Positions 46,867 to 56,581 of a stretch of 64,000 nucleotides of DNA are shown here, piece after piece. The DNA comes from Pseudomonas graminis (lineage in GTDB: Bacteria > Pseudomonadota > Gammaproteobacteria > Pseudomonadales > Pseudomonadaceae). The stretch covers positions 123,699 to 187,698 of the forward strand of contig NZ_FOHW01000006.1 in the NCBI RefSeq assembly GCF_900111735.1, read 5' to 3'. Both the position numbers and the translations under genes were made by a program. Positions within the stretch are counted from its first letter, which is position 1. Every line of letters begins with the position of its first letter. Under the pieces are notes generated by a model. It searched no databases, was not told the origin of the DNA, and was given only the letters and a program-made list of their open reading frames with translations.

Positions 46867-48195
46867 TCAGGCCGCGCGATGGCGAGGGGGATCACGCTTC
46901 ATCAGCGCGGTGCAGACCAGTGCGACCAGCGCCATGCCGATCAGGTACGCGATCACGTAGCGCGGACTGCCGCCGCCCATGGCCAGCAATTGCGTGGCGA
47001 TCATCGGCGCAAATCCGCCGCCCAGAACACCCGCCAACTGCACCGAGACGGAGATGCCGCTGTATCGAATTTCCGCCGGAAACTGCCGGGCGAACAACAG
47101 GGATTCCGGCGCATACAGGATCGGGAAGACCACGCCTACTGCCAGCACCATCGCCCACCACACCATCTGCGGTTCGCGGGTGCCAAGCATGGCGAAGAAG
47201 GGATAAACGAACGCGCAGAGCAGCAGAAGCCCGGCGAAATACAGACGTTTCTGACCGACCTTGTCGGACAGGTGCCCACACAGCGGCATGGTCACCAGAG
47301 AAAGCGCAGCGCCGGCGGTGATCGCGCTCAGCACGTCAGCGCGGGGGATGAGCAACTGATTGGCGGCGTACGCCAACGCGAAGGTCACCGACATGTAGAA
47401 CCAGGCGTTCTCGGCAGTGCGCGCGCCGATGATGGTCAGGGTTTCTTTCGGATGGTCGCGGAAGACTTTGAACAGCGGCACTTTGACGGCGATGTTGTCT
47501 TTCTTGAGCTTCTCGAAATCGGGCGACTCCGGGACTTTCAGGCGAATCAGCCAGCCCACGCCCAACAGCACGACGCTGGCGAGAAACGGAATCCGCCAGC
47601 CCCAACTGAGCATGTCGGCCTCCGGCAATTTGGCGACCATGCCCATGGCCAACGAGGCCAGCACCAGCCCTGCCCCAACGCCGGTTTGCGGCAGGCTGCC
47701 GTAGAAACCTTTACGGCCTTCGGGCGCATGTTCGACCGCCATCAACACCGCCCCGCCCCATTCACCGCCGACGGCCATGCCCTGCAGAAACCGCATCGCT
47801 ACGAGCAGCACCGCGGCCCAGTAGCCAATCTGTTCGTAGGTGGGAATCAGGCCGATGATGATGGTCGGAATGCCCATCAGCATCAGGGTAAACAAGAGCA
47901 TGGACTTGCGCCCGATCTTGTCGCCGAAATGGCCGAACACGATGCCGCCCAGCGGCCGGCCGAGAAAGCCCACGGCGTAGGTGGCGAACGCCGCCAGCAC
48001 CCCGATGATCGGGTCCAGTGCAGGGAAAAAAATCTTGTTGAAGATCAGGGCGGCAGCCGTGCCGTAGAGGAAAAAGTCGTACCACTCGATGGTCGTGCCA
48101 GCCATGCTCGCCGCGCCGGCAAGCCGGTAGGATCGGGCGTTTTTCACGGGGCTGGCATCGAGTGCGCCAGCGTCCGCCGTAATAGCGTTCTTCAT
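46867..48195 (-). CDS. MFS transporter of the metabolite:H+ symporter (MHS) group
   Basis: An inner-membrane symporter of 442 residues with 12 helices. The N-terminal GTTIEWYDFFLYGTAAAL and GRPLGGIVFGHFGDKIGRKS are the MHS signature. Other group members carry citrate, alpha-ketoglutarate, proline or shikimate. Cotranscription with mmsA and a divergent LysR gene suggests import of a branched-chain-acid intermediate or a related short acid (inference). Confidence 0.9.
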   Translation of the reverse strand: MKNAITADAGALDASPVKNARSYRLAGAASMAGTTIEWYDFFLYGTAAALIFNKIFFPALDPIIGVLAAFATYAVGFLGRPLGGIVFGHFGDKIGRKSMLLFTLMLMGIPTIIIGLIPTYEQIGYWAAVLLVAMRFLQGMAVGGEWGGAVLMAVEHAPEGRKGFYGSLPQTGVGAGLVLASLAMGMVAKLPEADMLSWGWRIPFLASVVLLGVGWLIRLKVPESPDFEKLKKDNIAVKVPLFKVFRDHPKETLTIIGARTAENAWFYMSVTFALAYAANQLLIPRADVLSAITAGAALSLVTMPLCGHLSDKVGQKRLYFAGLLLLCAFVYPFFAMLGTREPQMVWWAMVLAVGVVFPILYAPESLLFARQFPAEIRYSGISVSVQLAGVLGGGFAPMIATQLLAMGGGSPRYVIAYLIGMALVALVCTALMKRDPPRHRAA

Positions 48196-48292
48196 AAACT
48201 CCTCCGCTTATTTATTGTTGTGCAGGGTGTTATGGCGTGTGTTTTCTGGATGTATTTGAACCTGGAACTCGTCCTCGCTGGATCACTGACTC

Positions 48293-48379
48293 CGTAGGAG
48301 CCGGCTTGCTGGCGAACCGCGTTGTGTCATCAAACATCGCTGTCGCTGACCCGACGTGTTCGTCAGCAAGCCGGCTCCA
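48293..48379. repeat. REPIN of the GTAGGAGCCGGCTTGCTGGCG subtype
   Basis: GTAGGAGCCGGCTTGCTGGCG at 48294 faces CGTCAGCAAGCCGGCTCC ending near 48379, in the gap between the MHS permease and the LysR gene (48196-48611, 416 bases without a gene). Confidence 0.8.
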
Positions 48380-48422
48380 GGTTTCGCGTACGTCGCAGAT
48401 TTCGCAGTTGGCGTAGATCAAC

Positions 48423-48511
48423 TGTAGGAGCGCGCTTGCCCGCGAACTCGGTTAATCATCCACCGCAGCAGCGCCGGGTAGAATGCTTTCGCCAGCAAGC
48501 CGGCTCCTACA
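48423..48511. repeat. Hybrid REPIN with two arm subtypes
   Basis: The left arm is TGTAGGAGCGCGCTTGCCCG and the right arm is the inverse of the GCCGGCTTGCTGGCG subtype. The arms therefore come from two REP subtypes. It lies directly after the previous REPIN and before the LysR start. Confidence 0.8.
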
Positions 48512-48611
48512 TGCTGTGTCGTTGCCGGGGCTGCAGCGGTTGGATCCAGCCGCGCTTCGGAGTATAGATGTGCAAACTTCTAATAAGAACGCACATAAAA
48601 GCAGGTTCAAC

Positions 48612-49559
48612 ATGCAAAAAAACATCACGTCCCTGAGCGCGCTGAACTGGGACGACCTGAAGTTTTTTCTCGAAGTGGCGCGCACGCGCAAGGCCAGTTC
48701 TGCGGCCAAACGCCTCGCGGTGGACTACACAACGGTGTCGCGCCGAATCAGCTCGCTAGAGACGTCACTGGGCACGCTGCTGTTCGAGAAATCCCGCAAC
48801 AACGGGTTCATCCTCACGGCGGAAGGCCAACGATTGCTCGGCGCGGCGGAGTCCATCGAAAGCACGCTGCATATTGCCTGCGAGCAGGTTTCCGGCTCCG
48901 GCGTCGCGTTGTCGGGGCATGTGCGCATGGGTTGCACAGAAGGCTTCGGCAGCTTCTTCATCACCCCGCAACTCAGTCACTTCACCGACACGTATCCCGC
49001 TATTTCGGTGGACATCCTGCCGCTGCCGCATTTCATCAGCCTGTCCAAGCGCGAGGCGGACATCGTCATCGCGCTGGAGCGTCCGGAGCACGGGCCTTAC
49101 GTGTGCTGCAAGTTGTGCGACTACAGCCTGAGGCTCTACGCCACCCAGGATTATCTCGACAACCACGCGCCGATCCACAAGACCGAAGACCTTGCCGACC
49201 ACCCGTTCATCAGCTACGTCGACGACCTGGCCTTCAGCTCCGAATTGCTCTACCTCAGCAACCTCCTCCCCGGCGCCCACGCCACCCTGCGCAGCACCAG
49301 CGTCATCGCCCAATACGTCGCCGCGCTGCAGGGCCGAGCGCTGGCGATTCTGCCGTGCTTTCTGGCGGCGCAAGATGCTCGACTGCTGCCGGTGCTGGAG
49401 AGCGAGGTGGATATCACGAGGCAGTTCTGGATGTACTGCCGGGAGGATTTGAGGAAGCTCAAGCGGATTACGTTGTTGTGGGATTACATCCGCGAGGCGA
49501 CCGAGCGCAATCAGGGGTTTCTGTTGGGCAAGACAGATCGGATGGCGTTTGTGGATTGA
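48612..49559 (+). CDS. LysR-family regulator divergent from the MHS permease-mmsA operon
   Basis: A transcription factor of 315 residues. The ATG at 48612 (MQKNITSLSALNWDDLKFF) is preferred; the open frame upstream runs through a REPIN. The helix-turn-helix is in residues 12-70 (ARTRKASSAAKRLAVDYTTVSRRISSLE), with the effector domain from residue 100. The position suggests control of the divergent permease-mmsA operon; the following 49953 operon is also a candidate target. Confidence 0.87.
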   Translation: MQKNITSLSALNWDDLKFFLEVARTRKASSAAKRLAVDYTTVSRRISSLETSLGTLLFEKSRNNGFILTAEGQRLLGAAESIESTLHIACEQVSGSGVALSGHVRMGCTEGFGSFFITPQLSHFTDTYPAISVDILPLPHFISLSKREADIVIALERPEHGPYVCCKLCDYSLRLYATQDYLDNHAPIHKTEDLADHPFISYVDDLAFSSELLYLSNLLPGAHATLRSTSVIAQYVAALQGRALAILPCFLAAQDARLLPVLESEVDITRQFWMYCREDLRKLKRITLLWDYIREATERNQGFLLGKTDRMAFVD

Positions 49560-49603
49560 ATGCTAAGTCGGCGGCAGATTGGGGTGCTCGGCGCAACGCG
49601 ATC

Positions 49604-49695
49604 TGTAGGAGTGAGCTTGCTCGCGAATGCAATGTTTCCACCGACAAATTTGTTGAAGCTGTACCAACGTATTCGCGGGCAAGCGCGCTCCTACA
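49604..49695. repeat. Hybrid REPIN after the LysR gene
   Basis: The left arm is TGTAGGAGTGAGCTTGCTCG and the right arm is the inverse of GTAGGAGCGCGCTTGCCCGCG, so two subtypes are joined. It lies in the gene-free stretch 49560-49952. Confidence 0.8.
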
Positions 49696-49730
49696 CAGGT
49701 CCGACCGTCCGCTCTGCCCCTCCCCGCCAT

Positions 49731-49750
49731 AGTTCAGAAATCTCTGAACT
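49731..49750. promoter_or_regulatory. Palindromic operator candidate ahead of the epimerase-oxygenase operon
   Basis: AGTTCAGA at 49731-49738 and TCTGAACT at 49743-49750 form exact 8-base arms around AATC. It lies about 200 bases before the first gene of the operon and just after a REPIN. The T-N11-A type symmetry would suit a LysR protein, possibly the one encoded just upstream. Confidence 0.45.
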
Positions 49751-49952
49751 ATGCATTTGAGCTTTCCTATTCTTTCCGTTCATCGGCCGAATCTAAGATC
49801 GGCCCCAATAAAGGAGCCCGTCCATTAGAGACCCGGCCCGAAGATTGCCTTTTCTGATGTGACTGCCGCTGTACCCGTCTAGGCCTGGGCCGTGGCGGAG
49901 CCCTGTCTTGGGTGGCACGTCAGCCGCACGACGCAATCTTTGAGGACGCTCG

Positions 49953-50804
49953 ATGAAACTGGAAATCTTCCGCACGCTCTGGGGCTACCGCGCCAGCAAG
50001 GCCCAGGCGCTGGATGAGCTGCTGGAAGCCGGGTTCGACGGCATGGAAGCACGTCTGCCGCTGACGCCTGTGGAGCGCGCGGAATTCGGTGCCTTCCTGC
50101 GCGCCAATCACGTGCCTTACATCGCCACCGTGTTCACCGCCTACGACGTCCTCCCGGAACAATCAGCGACCACAGCAGAACACCTCACCGATCTGGAGCA
50201 GAAGCTCGCCTGGTCAACCGAGCTGGCGCCGCGCTTCGTCAACGTGCTGGCCGGCAATGACCGCTGGCAATTGCCGCAGCAGGTGGACTTCTTTGGTCAG
50301 GCGCTGGAGGTGGCGCGCAAGCATGGCCAGACAGTGGCCTTCGAAACCCACCGCGCCCGCTCGCTGTTCAATCCGTGGGTCACCCTTGAGCTGATCCGCC
50401 AACTGCCCGATCTACGTTTCACCAGCGACATCAGCCACTGGATCGTCACTTGCGAGCGTTTGCTCGATGACCCGGAAGACGACCTGAGCGCATTCGTCGA
50501 GCGCGTTCATCACATTCAGGCCCGGGTCGGTTACGACCAGGGTCCGCAAGTCCCCCATCCCGCTGCCCCCGAGTACGCCCGAGAGCTGGCATTCCATCAG
50601 CAGCACTGGGAAGCCGTGTGGAAATCCCAGCAGGCACGCGGTTATCAGGTCAGCACAATGACGCCCGAATTCGGCGCCGACGGCTATCTGCATCATCTGC
50701 CCTTCACCAATGTACCGGTGGCCGATCTCTGGTCGCTGAACGTGTGGATGGGCCAGACCGAACGCGAACATTTCCAGCGCTTCAACCACACAACAAGCCG
50801 ATAA
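49953..50804 (+). CDS. TIM-barrel sugar phosphate isomerase/epimerase
   Basis: A 283-residue member of the xylose isomerase-like / AP-endonuclease-2 fold. TTTGAGGACGCTCG precedes the ATG. Likely metal ligands are visible along the barrel: Glu in AFETHRAR, Asp/His in TSDISHW, His in VHHIQARVG and Glu in TPEFGADG. Such enzymes isomerise or epimerise sugars and related polyols. It is the first gene of an operon with an oxygenase and an ABC transporter 13 bases downstream. The substrate is unknown. Confidence 0.85.
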   Translation: MKLEIFRTLWGYRASKAQALDELLEAGFDGMEARLPLTPVERAEFGAFLRANHVPYIATVFTAYDVLPEQSATTAEHLTDLEQKLAWSTELAPRFVNVLAGNDRWQLPQQVDFFGQALEVARKHGQTVAFETHRARSLFNPWVTLELIRQLPDLRFTSDISHWIVTCERLLDDPEDDLSAFVERVHHIQARVGYDQGPQVPHPAAPEYARELAFHQQHWEAVWKSQQARGYQVSTMTPEFGADGYLHHLPFTNVPVADLWSLNVWMGQTEREHFQRFNHTTSR

Positions 50805-50817
50805 GGAGCGTTTCGTC

Positions 50818-51882
50818 ATGCCAGATCCGTCGCACGCGGCAGCCCCGAAGGTCGCCAATTTCAGCAGCATCCCGGTGGTCGATATCGCCGAGCTGTTCAG
50901 CCCCGACATCGCCCTGCGTCAGGCCGTCGCTGACGAACTGGGCAAGGCGGCGCGGGAAGTGGGTTTTCTGTACGTCAGGAATCACGGCATCGCGCCGTCG
51001 TTGATCGACGGTCTGCGTCAAGCGGCCAAGGACCTGTTCGCCCAACCCCTCGACTACAAAATGCAGCATTACATCGGCACTTCGCGAAGCCACAAAGGCT
51101 TCGTGCCCGAGGGCGAAGAGGTGTACGCCAAGGGCAAGCCAGACCATAAAGAGGCCTTCGATATCGGTTTTGAAGTGGGCGATGACGACCCGCTGGTGAT
51201 CGCCAAAACCCCGCTGATCGGCGCCAACGAATGGCCTGACCTGCCCGGTTTTCGCCCTGCGGTGGAAGCGTATTACGCGGCGGTGTTTGCCTTGGGCCGC
51301 CGTCTGTTCGACGGCTTCGCGCTGGCGCTGGGCCTGGAGGAAGGCTACTTCGAGGCGATGGTCACCCGCCCGCCCTCCAAGCTGCGTCTGATTCATTACC
51401 CGTTCGACGGCGCCGCGCAGGATGCGCCCGGAATTGGTGCGCACACCGATTACGAGTGCTTCACCATGCTGCTGGCCGACAAACCCGGGCTGGAAGTGAT
51501 GAACAACCTTGGGCAGTGGATCGACGCGCCGCCGGTAGACGGCGCGTTTGTGGTCAACATCGGCGACATGCTGGAGGTCATGACCGCTGGTACGTTCGTT
51601 GCTACGGCTCACCGGGTACGCACGGTCAGCGAGGAGCGCTATTCGTTTCCGCTGTTCTTCGCTTGCGACTTCCACACCCAGATCAAGCCCCTTGCGCAGT
51701 TCGACAAGGGCACTGCCGACTACGAAGAAATCACCATCGGCGAGCACATGTTTGGTCAGGCATTGCAGACCTACCAATACCTGCGGCGCAAGGTCGAGAA
51801 CGGCGAACTCAAGCTGTACGAAAAGGCGCGCAAGCCGTCGAGCTTCGGCCATTTGAAGAGCCAGACACAGGACCCATCGTGA
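50818..51882 (+). CDS. Isopenicillin-N-synthase-family Fe(II)/2-oxoglutarate oxygenase
   Basis: A cytoplasmic non-heme iron oxygenase of 354 residues, with AAGGAG upstream. The DIOX_N region ([24 protein letters not shown]) is followed by the double-stranded beta-helix. Iron ligands are His209 and Asp211 (AHTDY) and His265 (ATAHRV). Arg274 and Ser276 (ERYSFPLF) bind the 2-oxoglutarate carboxylate. It hydroxylates or desaturates an organic substrate, probably the compound imported by the neighbouring transporter. The specific reaction cannot be named. Confidence 0.88.
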   Translation: MPDPSHAAAPKVANFSSIPVVDIAELFSPDIALRQAVADELGKAAREVGFLYVRNHGIAPSLIDGLRQAAKDLFAQPLDYKMQHYIGTSRSHKGFVPEGEEVYAKGKPDHKEAFDIGFEVGDDDPLVIAKTPLIGANEWPDLPGFRPAVEAYYAAVFALGRRLFDGFALALGLEEGYFEAMVTRPPSKLRLIHYPFDGAAQDAPGIGAHTDYECFTMLLADKPGLEVMNNLGQWIDAPPVDGAFVVNIGDMLEVMTAGTFVATAHRVRTVSEERYSFPLFFACDFHTQIKPLAQFDKGTADYEEITIGEHMFGQALQTYQYLRRKVENGELKLYEKARKPSSFGHLKSQTQDPS

Positions 51883-51956
51883 TGCGATGCGTCCCCCTGT
51901 TCCACCCGAATACTCAACACACCCAGCCCTACCTTTCTGACGTGGAGTCGCCGACG

Positions 51957-52775
51957 ATGCGCAACACTTTGAACACTGCTGTCAGCTTGACCGTGCTTAC
52001 CTCTGCCGTGCTCGGCGCATCCCTCGTTGCTGCAACCGCCGCGCAGGCTGCCACCACGGTGACGCCCGGGCAGTTCAAGGTCGGTATGGAGATCACCTAC
52101 CCGCCGTTCGAGTCCTATGACGAGAAGAAGAACGTCGTCGGTGCCGACCCTGACCTGTCGCGCCTGCTCGCCAAGCACATGGACCTCAAAGCGGAGTTTG
52201 TCGACACCAAGTTCTCCAGCCTGATCCTTAGCCTTAATGCCGGGCACTACGACGCGATCATTTCGGGCATGTACATCACACCGGAGCGCCAGACCCAGGC
52301 CCAGACCATCCCCTACGCCGTAACGGGCGCGGCAATCATGGTGCTCAAGGACAGTCCGCTCAAACCCAAGGTGCCGGAAGATCTGTGCGGGCTGAAAGTC
52401 GGGCTGGAAAAAGGCACCACGTGGGTCACCCAGTTCAACAAGCTTTCCGCCGAATACTGCGTGCCGAAGGGCAAAGGCCCGGTCGCCGTCAGCGAATTTC
52501 CGTCTGCACCGGAAGTCACCCAGGCGCTGCTGTCGGGCAACGTTCAGGCGCAAGTGGAGATCGACGGCGCCGCCGGCATGATCGCCGAACGCACCAAGGG
52601 CCGCGTGGTGGTCAGCACTGAGCATTCCATCTATCAGCAGACGCTTGGCATCTACGTGAAGAAGGGCAATGACGAGCTGTATCAGGCGCTGCTCAAAGCT
52701 TTCGACGAGACGAAAAAATCCGGTGAATACGCGGCGCTGTTGAAGAAATACAACCTGGAAGAGCCCGCAAACTGA
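51957..52775 (+). CDS. Amino-acid-type ABC transporter periplasmic binding protein
   Basis: A family-3 solute-binding protein of 272 residues. The ATG at 51957 has GGAG upstream and opens a signal peptide (RNTLNTAVSLTVLTSAVLGAS.. cleaved near AQA-A). The mature part starts FKVGMEITYPPFESYDEKK, and GMYITPERQTQAQTI contains the ligand-gripping arginine. The frame is open much further upstream only as a shadow of the oxygenase gene. A REPIN and the fused transporter gene follow. The ligand is unknown. Confidence 0.92.
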   Translation: MRNTLNTAVSLTVLTSAVLGASLVAATAAQAATTVTPGQFKVGMEITYPPFESYDEKKNVVGADPDLSRLLAKHMDLKAEFVDTKFSSLILSLNAGHYDAIISGMYITPERQTQAQTIPYAVTGAAIMVLKDSPLKPKVPEDLCGLKVGLEKGTTWVTQFNKLSAEYCVPKGKGPVAVSEFPSAPEVTQALLSGNVQAQVEIDGAAGMIAERTKGRVVVSTEHSIYQQTLGIYVKKGNDELYQALLKAFDETKKSGEYAALLKKYNLEEPAN

Positions 52776-52795
52776 CGGCTTGATGCTTCATCCCG

Positions 52796-52886
52796 TGTAG
52801 GAGTGAGCTTGCTCGCGATTGGTCGTACCAGACGATGAAGGTGTGTCGGCTGTACCGAAGTCATCGCGAGCAAGCTCACTCCTACA
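52796..52886. repeat. REPIN inside the ABC operon
   Basis: TGTAGGAGTGAGCTTGCTCG and the inverse CGAGCAAGCTCACTCCTACA lie about 50 bases apart, between the binding-protein gene and the permease-ATPase gene. Confidence 0.88.
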
Positions 52887-52939
52887 GGGATCGTGTTTGA
52901 TAAGAGAATCCCGCCGGGCCCCGCCCTGCTGAGGTGTGT

Positions 52940-54490
52940 ATGCAATTCGAATGGTCCTACTTTTTTTCTCTGTTCTCGGTCGCTGACTTCTGGGAATCCT
53001 GCATCACCGTGATCGAGCTCAGCGCGCTGGGCTGGTTCATCGGCATGCTGCTGGGTTTCCTGCTGGCCTCGGCCAAGCTGTCGACCGCGCGCTGGATCAG
53101 CGTTCCGGCGTCGATTTATATCTGGTTCTTCCGCAGTGTTCCGCTGCTGGTGCTGGTGGTGTTTACCTACAACCTGCCGCAGATGTTTCCGGTCACCCGT
53201 GACGTCCTTTCCAACCCCTTCTATTCCGGCCTTCTCGCGCTGGTGGTCACGGAAGCGGCGTACATGGCGGAGATTCACCGCGGCGGCCTGATCTCCGTCG
53301 CGAAAGGCCAGAAAGAAGCCGGCCGCGCCCTGGGCGTCGGGCTGATCGGCATGCAGCGTCTGATCGTCATCCCCCAGGCATTTCGTATCTCCCTGCCAAC
53401 GCTGGTGAATGAATACATCACCGTGGTGAAACTGACCTCGCTGGTGTCAGTGATTTCCCTCACCGAACTGCTGACCGTGGGCCAGCGTCTCTATGCGCAG
53501 AACTTCCTGGTGATGGAAACGCTGTCCGCCGTCGCGGTGTATTACGTGATGATCGTGACGGTGTTCGGCTGGCTGTTTCACTGGCTGGAGCAGCACCTTG
53601 AGCTGAGCAATCGCAAGCCGCAGACCCTCGACGACACTGCCCTGACTCACCTGCGCGCCAGCCTGGTCGCGCAGCCCGCGGTAGTACGCCAGCCGACAAC
53701 AGGACCGGGGTCGGCGCCAGCGCTACAACTGGTCAACATCCACAAAAGCTACGGGCAACATGAAGTGCTCAAGGGGATCAACCTGGAGGTGGACGCCGGT
53801 CAGGTGATTTCCATCATCGGTCCATCAGGTTCGGGCAAGACCTCGCTCATTCGCACCATCAACAGCCTGGAGACCATCGACAAGGGCGAGATCATCCTGT
53901 TTGGCGAAGGCTACATTCACGCCGGCGACAACCCCAACGCGCCGCAGATTCGCCGTGGCGTGCAGCGCATCGGCATGGTGTTTCAGAACTTCAACCTGTT
54001 CCCCCACCGCACCATTCTCGACAACGTGACCCTCGCGCCGCGTTATCACGGCCGCGACCGCGACGTCAGCGAGCAGCGTGCCTACGCCCTGCTCGACAAG
54101 GTCGGGCTGCTGGCCCACGCGCACAAATACCCGCATCAGCTCTCCGGCGGTCAGCAACAGCGCGTGGCGATTGCCCGAGCGCTGGCGATGGACCCGCAGA
54201 TCATGCTCTTCGACGAGCCGACTTCTGCGCTTGACCCGGAGCTGGTGGGCGACGTGCTGAAGGTCATCGCCGAGCTGGCGAAGGAAGGCATGACGATGCT
54301 CATCGTGACCCATGAGATGGACTTCGCCCTGTCGATTTCCGACCGGGTGATCTTCATGGAAAACGGCATCGTACAGGTCGACGCCGCGCCGCAGACGATT
54401 CTTGCCGATCAGTGCGGCGAGCGTGTGCGCAGGTTCATGGGGCTGGATCACGCCGTTACGCAACAAGCGCCGACGCTCAAAGAGGCGTGA
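52940..54490 (+). CDS. Fused amino-acid ABC permease-ATPase
   Basis: A 516-residue protein that combines both core functions of an amino-acid importer. Residues 1 to about 225 are an HisM/GltK-type permease (FFRSVPLLVLVVFTYNLP, loop KGQKEAGRALGVGLIGMQRL). After a linker of about 35 residues rich in alanine and proline come the ATPase motifs Walker A GPSGSGKTS near residue 295, LSGGQQQR and LFDEPTSALDP. In most bacteria these are two genes. The ATG at 52940 has GAGG upstream. It works with the binding protein just before it; a homodimer would give the complete transporter. Confidence 0.92.
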   Translation: MQFEWSYFFSLFSVADFWESCITVIELSALGWFIGMLLGFLLASAKLSTARWISVPASIYIWFFRSVPLLVLVVFTYNLPQMFPVTRDVLSNPFYSGLLALVVTEAAYMAEIHRGGLISVAKGQKEAGRALGVGLIGMQRLIVIPQAFRISLPTLVNEYITVVKLTSLVSVISLTELLTVGQRLYAQNFLVMETLSAVAVYYVMIVTVFGWLFHWLEQHLELSNRKPQTLDDTALTHLRASLVAQPAVVRQPTTGPGSAPALQLVNIHKSYGQHEVLKGINLEVDAGQVISIIGPSGSGKTSLIRTINSLETIDKGEIILFGEGYIHAGDNPNAPQIRRGVQRIGMVFQNFNLFPHRTILDNVTLAPRYHGRDRDVSEQRAYALLDKVGLLAHAHKYPHQLSGGQQQRVAIARALAMDPQIMLFDEPTSALDPELVGDVLKVIAELAKEGMTMLIVTHEMDFALSISDRVIFMENGIVQVDAAPQTILADQCGERVRRFMGLDHAVTQQAPTLKEA

Positions 54491-54493
54491 GCC

Positions 54494-56581
54494 TCACAAC
54501 CCCAACATCAACCCGCTCAGGCGCTTGACCTTGCGCCGCAGGGCTTCTTCAAACACGCCCTGACGCGGCTCGATCAGGCTGAACCAGTGCTTGGCCCGGG
54601 TGATGCCGGTGTAGATCAACTCCTTGGTCAGCACCGGGTTCAACGCCTCGGGTAGGATCAAGGCCGTGTGTGCGAACTCCGACCCCTGGGACTTGTGCAC
54701 TGTCATCGCGTATACCGTTTCCACGTCATTGAGCCGACTGGGCAGCACAAAACGCACGCCGCCGCTGCCGTCGTTACGCGGGAACGCAACACGCAGCGCC
54801 TGACGGTTCTCCTCGACCGGCCCCTCGGGGAGACGCAAGGCAATGCCAATGTCGCCGTTCATCAAACCCAGCCCGTAGTCGTTGCGCGTCATCAACACCG
54901 GGCGCCCCTCGTACCACTGATGATCACTCTCGATCAGCCCGGCGCTGAACAGCGTTTCCGTGATCCGTCGATTCAACCCTTCCACGCCCCACGGCCCTTT
55001 GCGCACCGCACATAGCAGCTGGAACTCATCGAACGCATTCAAGACATGCCGCGCCCACTCGACGCTGCGCGGGTCTTCGATCTGCGTCAGGTCTTGCGGC
55101 CGCTGCGCGTGCATCACGCCCAGATAATGGCGGTAACCCTGCGGACCGTCGCCGTGACCGTCGAGCAAAAGCCGTGACAGCGCACGGTCCTGCTCACCTT
55201 TGAGCACCAGGGAAAACAAATCCGGGTACTGGCGAGCCGCGAGCAACGCGCGCGCGTCCTTGTCCTGCTGCTGATTGACCAGCTTGGCCAACTGACCGAT
55301 GCCGCTCCCAGCCACGAAACGCCGGGAGTGGCGCAGCATCACCACTTGCTGAGCCAACGCGTGATGCTGATCGTCGCCGTGCTGCAAACCGCTTCCGGAA
55401 AGATCCTCGCCGCTGACCGATTCAAGCCACGCCTGGGTTTGCGGGCTGTACATGCCCGCCTCCGCGTCACGGCACAGATCGCCCAGCACCGCGCCGGCCT
55501 CAACCGACGCCAGTTGATCCTTGTCGCCCAGCAACACCATCCGCGCGTGGGGCGGCAGCGCATCGAGCAGATTCGCCATCATTTCCAGGTCGATCATCGA
55601 AGCCTCATCGACCACCAGCACGTCCAGCGGCAGCGGGTTGCCCGCGTGATGACGAAAATGCCGTGTGCCCGGACGGCTGCCCAGCAAACGGTGAACCGTC
55701 GTGACTTCGCTGGGGATTTTCTGCCGCACGTCTTCCGGCACTTGCAGCGACTGCACCTGATGACTGATCGACTCGGTCAGACGTGCCGCGGCCTTGCCGG
55801 TCGGCGCCGCCAGACGAATGCGCAGCGGCTTGCCGCGTTCAACCGCTGGCGATTGCAGCAGCGCCAGCAAACGCACGACCGTGGTGGTTTTGCCCGTGCC
55901 GGGGCCGCCGGTGATGATGCTGAACGCGCCTCGTGTCGCCAGCGCACAGGCCAGCTTTTGCCAGTCGATCAATGCGTCAGGCGCGTGATTGGCCGGGCCG
56001 AACAGCGCATCCAGACGTTGGGGCAAATCGCTGAACCCCGTTTCCACCTGAGCCAGTCGACGACGCAACGCCGCATCGATCCGCCGTTCATAGGTCCAGT
56101 ACCGGCGCAGGTACAGGCGCCGATCGGATAAAACCAACGGCCTCTGCGCCGCCGCTTCGCTGACATCCCCAGCGTGAGCAACCAGCGCGCTCGCTTCCAG
56201 CGCCTTGCACCACGTTGCGCCGTCCAGCGATTTAAGCAGCGAGGACGGCAACAGCATCGGCGTCGACAACACATCACCCTCCGGCGGCAGCGACAGGGCG
56301 AAATCCGGCTCTTTCAGGGTTTCGTAGAGGTCCAGGCAGACGTGGCCATGCCCCAACTGGTGACTGGTCAACGTGGCCGCCAACAACACCAACGAGTCGG
56401 CCGCGGGATCAAGGTCAGCCAGAAACGCCACGAAGGCCTTGTCCAGCGCACGCAGCCAGCCGCGCTCGACCCAGCGCTGCAGCAACAGCAGCAAATCCTC
56501 CACGCGGCTGAGGGGTTTCAGGTCGGCCAGGCTGTCGGCGTCCAGCGCCGTGGGCATCAAGTGAGCGAAGGTGCGATTCAT
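54494..56581 (-). CDS. recD: Exonuclease V alpha subunit RecD
   Basis: A 5'-3' helicase of 695 residues, third gene of the recC-recB-recD operon as transcribed. Walker A TGGPGTGKTT lies near residue 230, with VDEASMID and the C-terminal AMTVHKSQGSEF and YTGITRAKHW helicase motifs. It is the fast motor of the RecBCD enzyme, which resects broken ends and loads RecA at Chi. Its ATG overlaps the recB stop by four bases. Its 3' end lies three bases from the stop of the convergent transporter gene, leaving no room for a terminator. Confidence 0.95.
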   Translation of the reverse strand: MNRTFAHLMPTALDADSLADLKPLSRVEDLLLLLQRWVERGWLRALDKAFVAFLADLDPAADSLVLLAATLTSHQLGHGHVCLDLYETLKEPDFALSLPPEGDVLSTPMLLPSSLLKSLDGATWCKALEASALVAHAGDVSEAAAQRPLVLSDRRLYLRRYWTYERRIDAALRRRLAQVETGFSDLPQRLDALFGPANHAPDALIDWQKLACALATRGAFSIITGGPGTGKTTTVVRLLALLQSPAVERGKPLRIRLAAPTGKAAARLTESISHQVQSLQVPEDVRQKIPSEVTTVHRLLGSRPGTRHFRHHAGNPLPLDVLVVDEASMIDLEMMANLLDALPPHARMVLLGDKDQLASVEAGAVLGDLCRDAEAGMYSPQTQAWLESVSGEDLSGSGLQHGDDQHHALAQQVVMLRHSRRFVAGSGIGQLAKLVNQQQDKDARALLAARQYPDLFSLVLKGEQDRALSRLLLDGHGDGPQGYRHYLGVMHAQRPQDLTQIEDPRSVEWARHVLNAFDEFQLLCAVRKGPWGVEGLNRRITETLFSAGLIESDHQWYEGRPVLMTRNDYGLGLMNGDIGIALRLPEGPVEENRQALRVAFPRNDGSGGVRFVLPSRLNDVETVYAMTVHKSQGSEFAHTALILPEALNPVLTKELIYTGITRAKHWFSLIEPRQGVFEEALRRKVKRLSGLMLGL

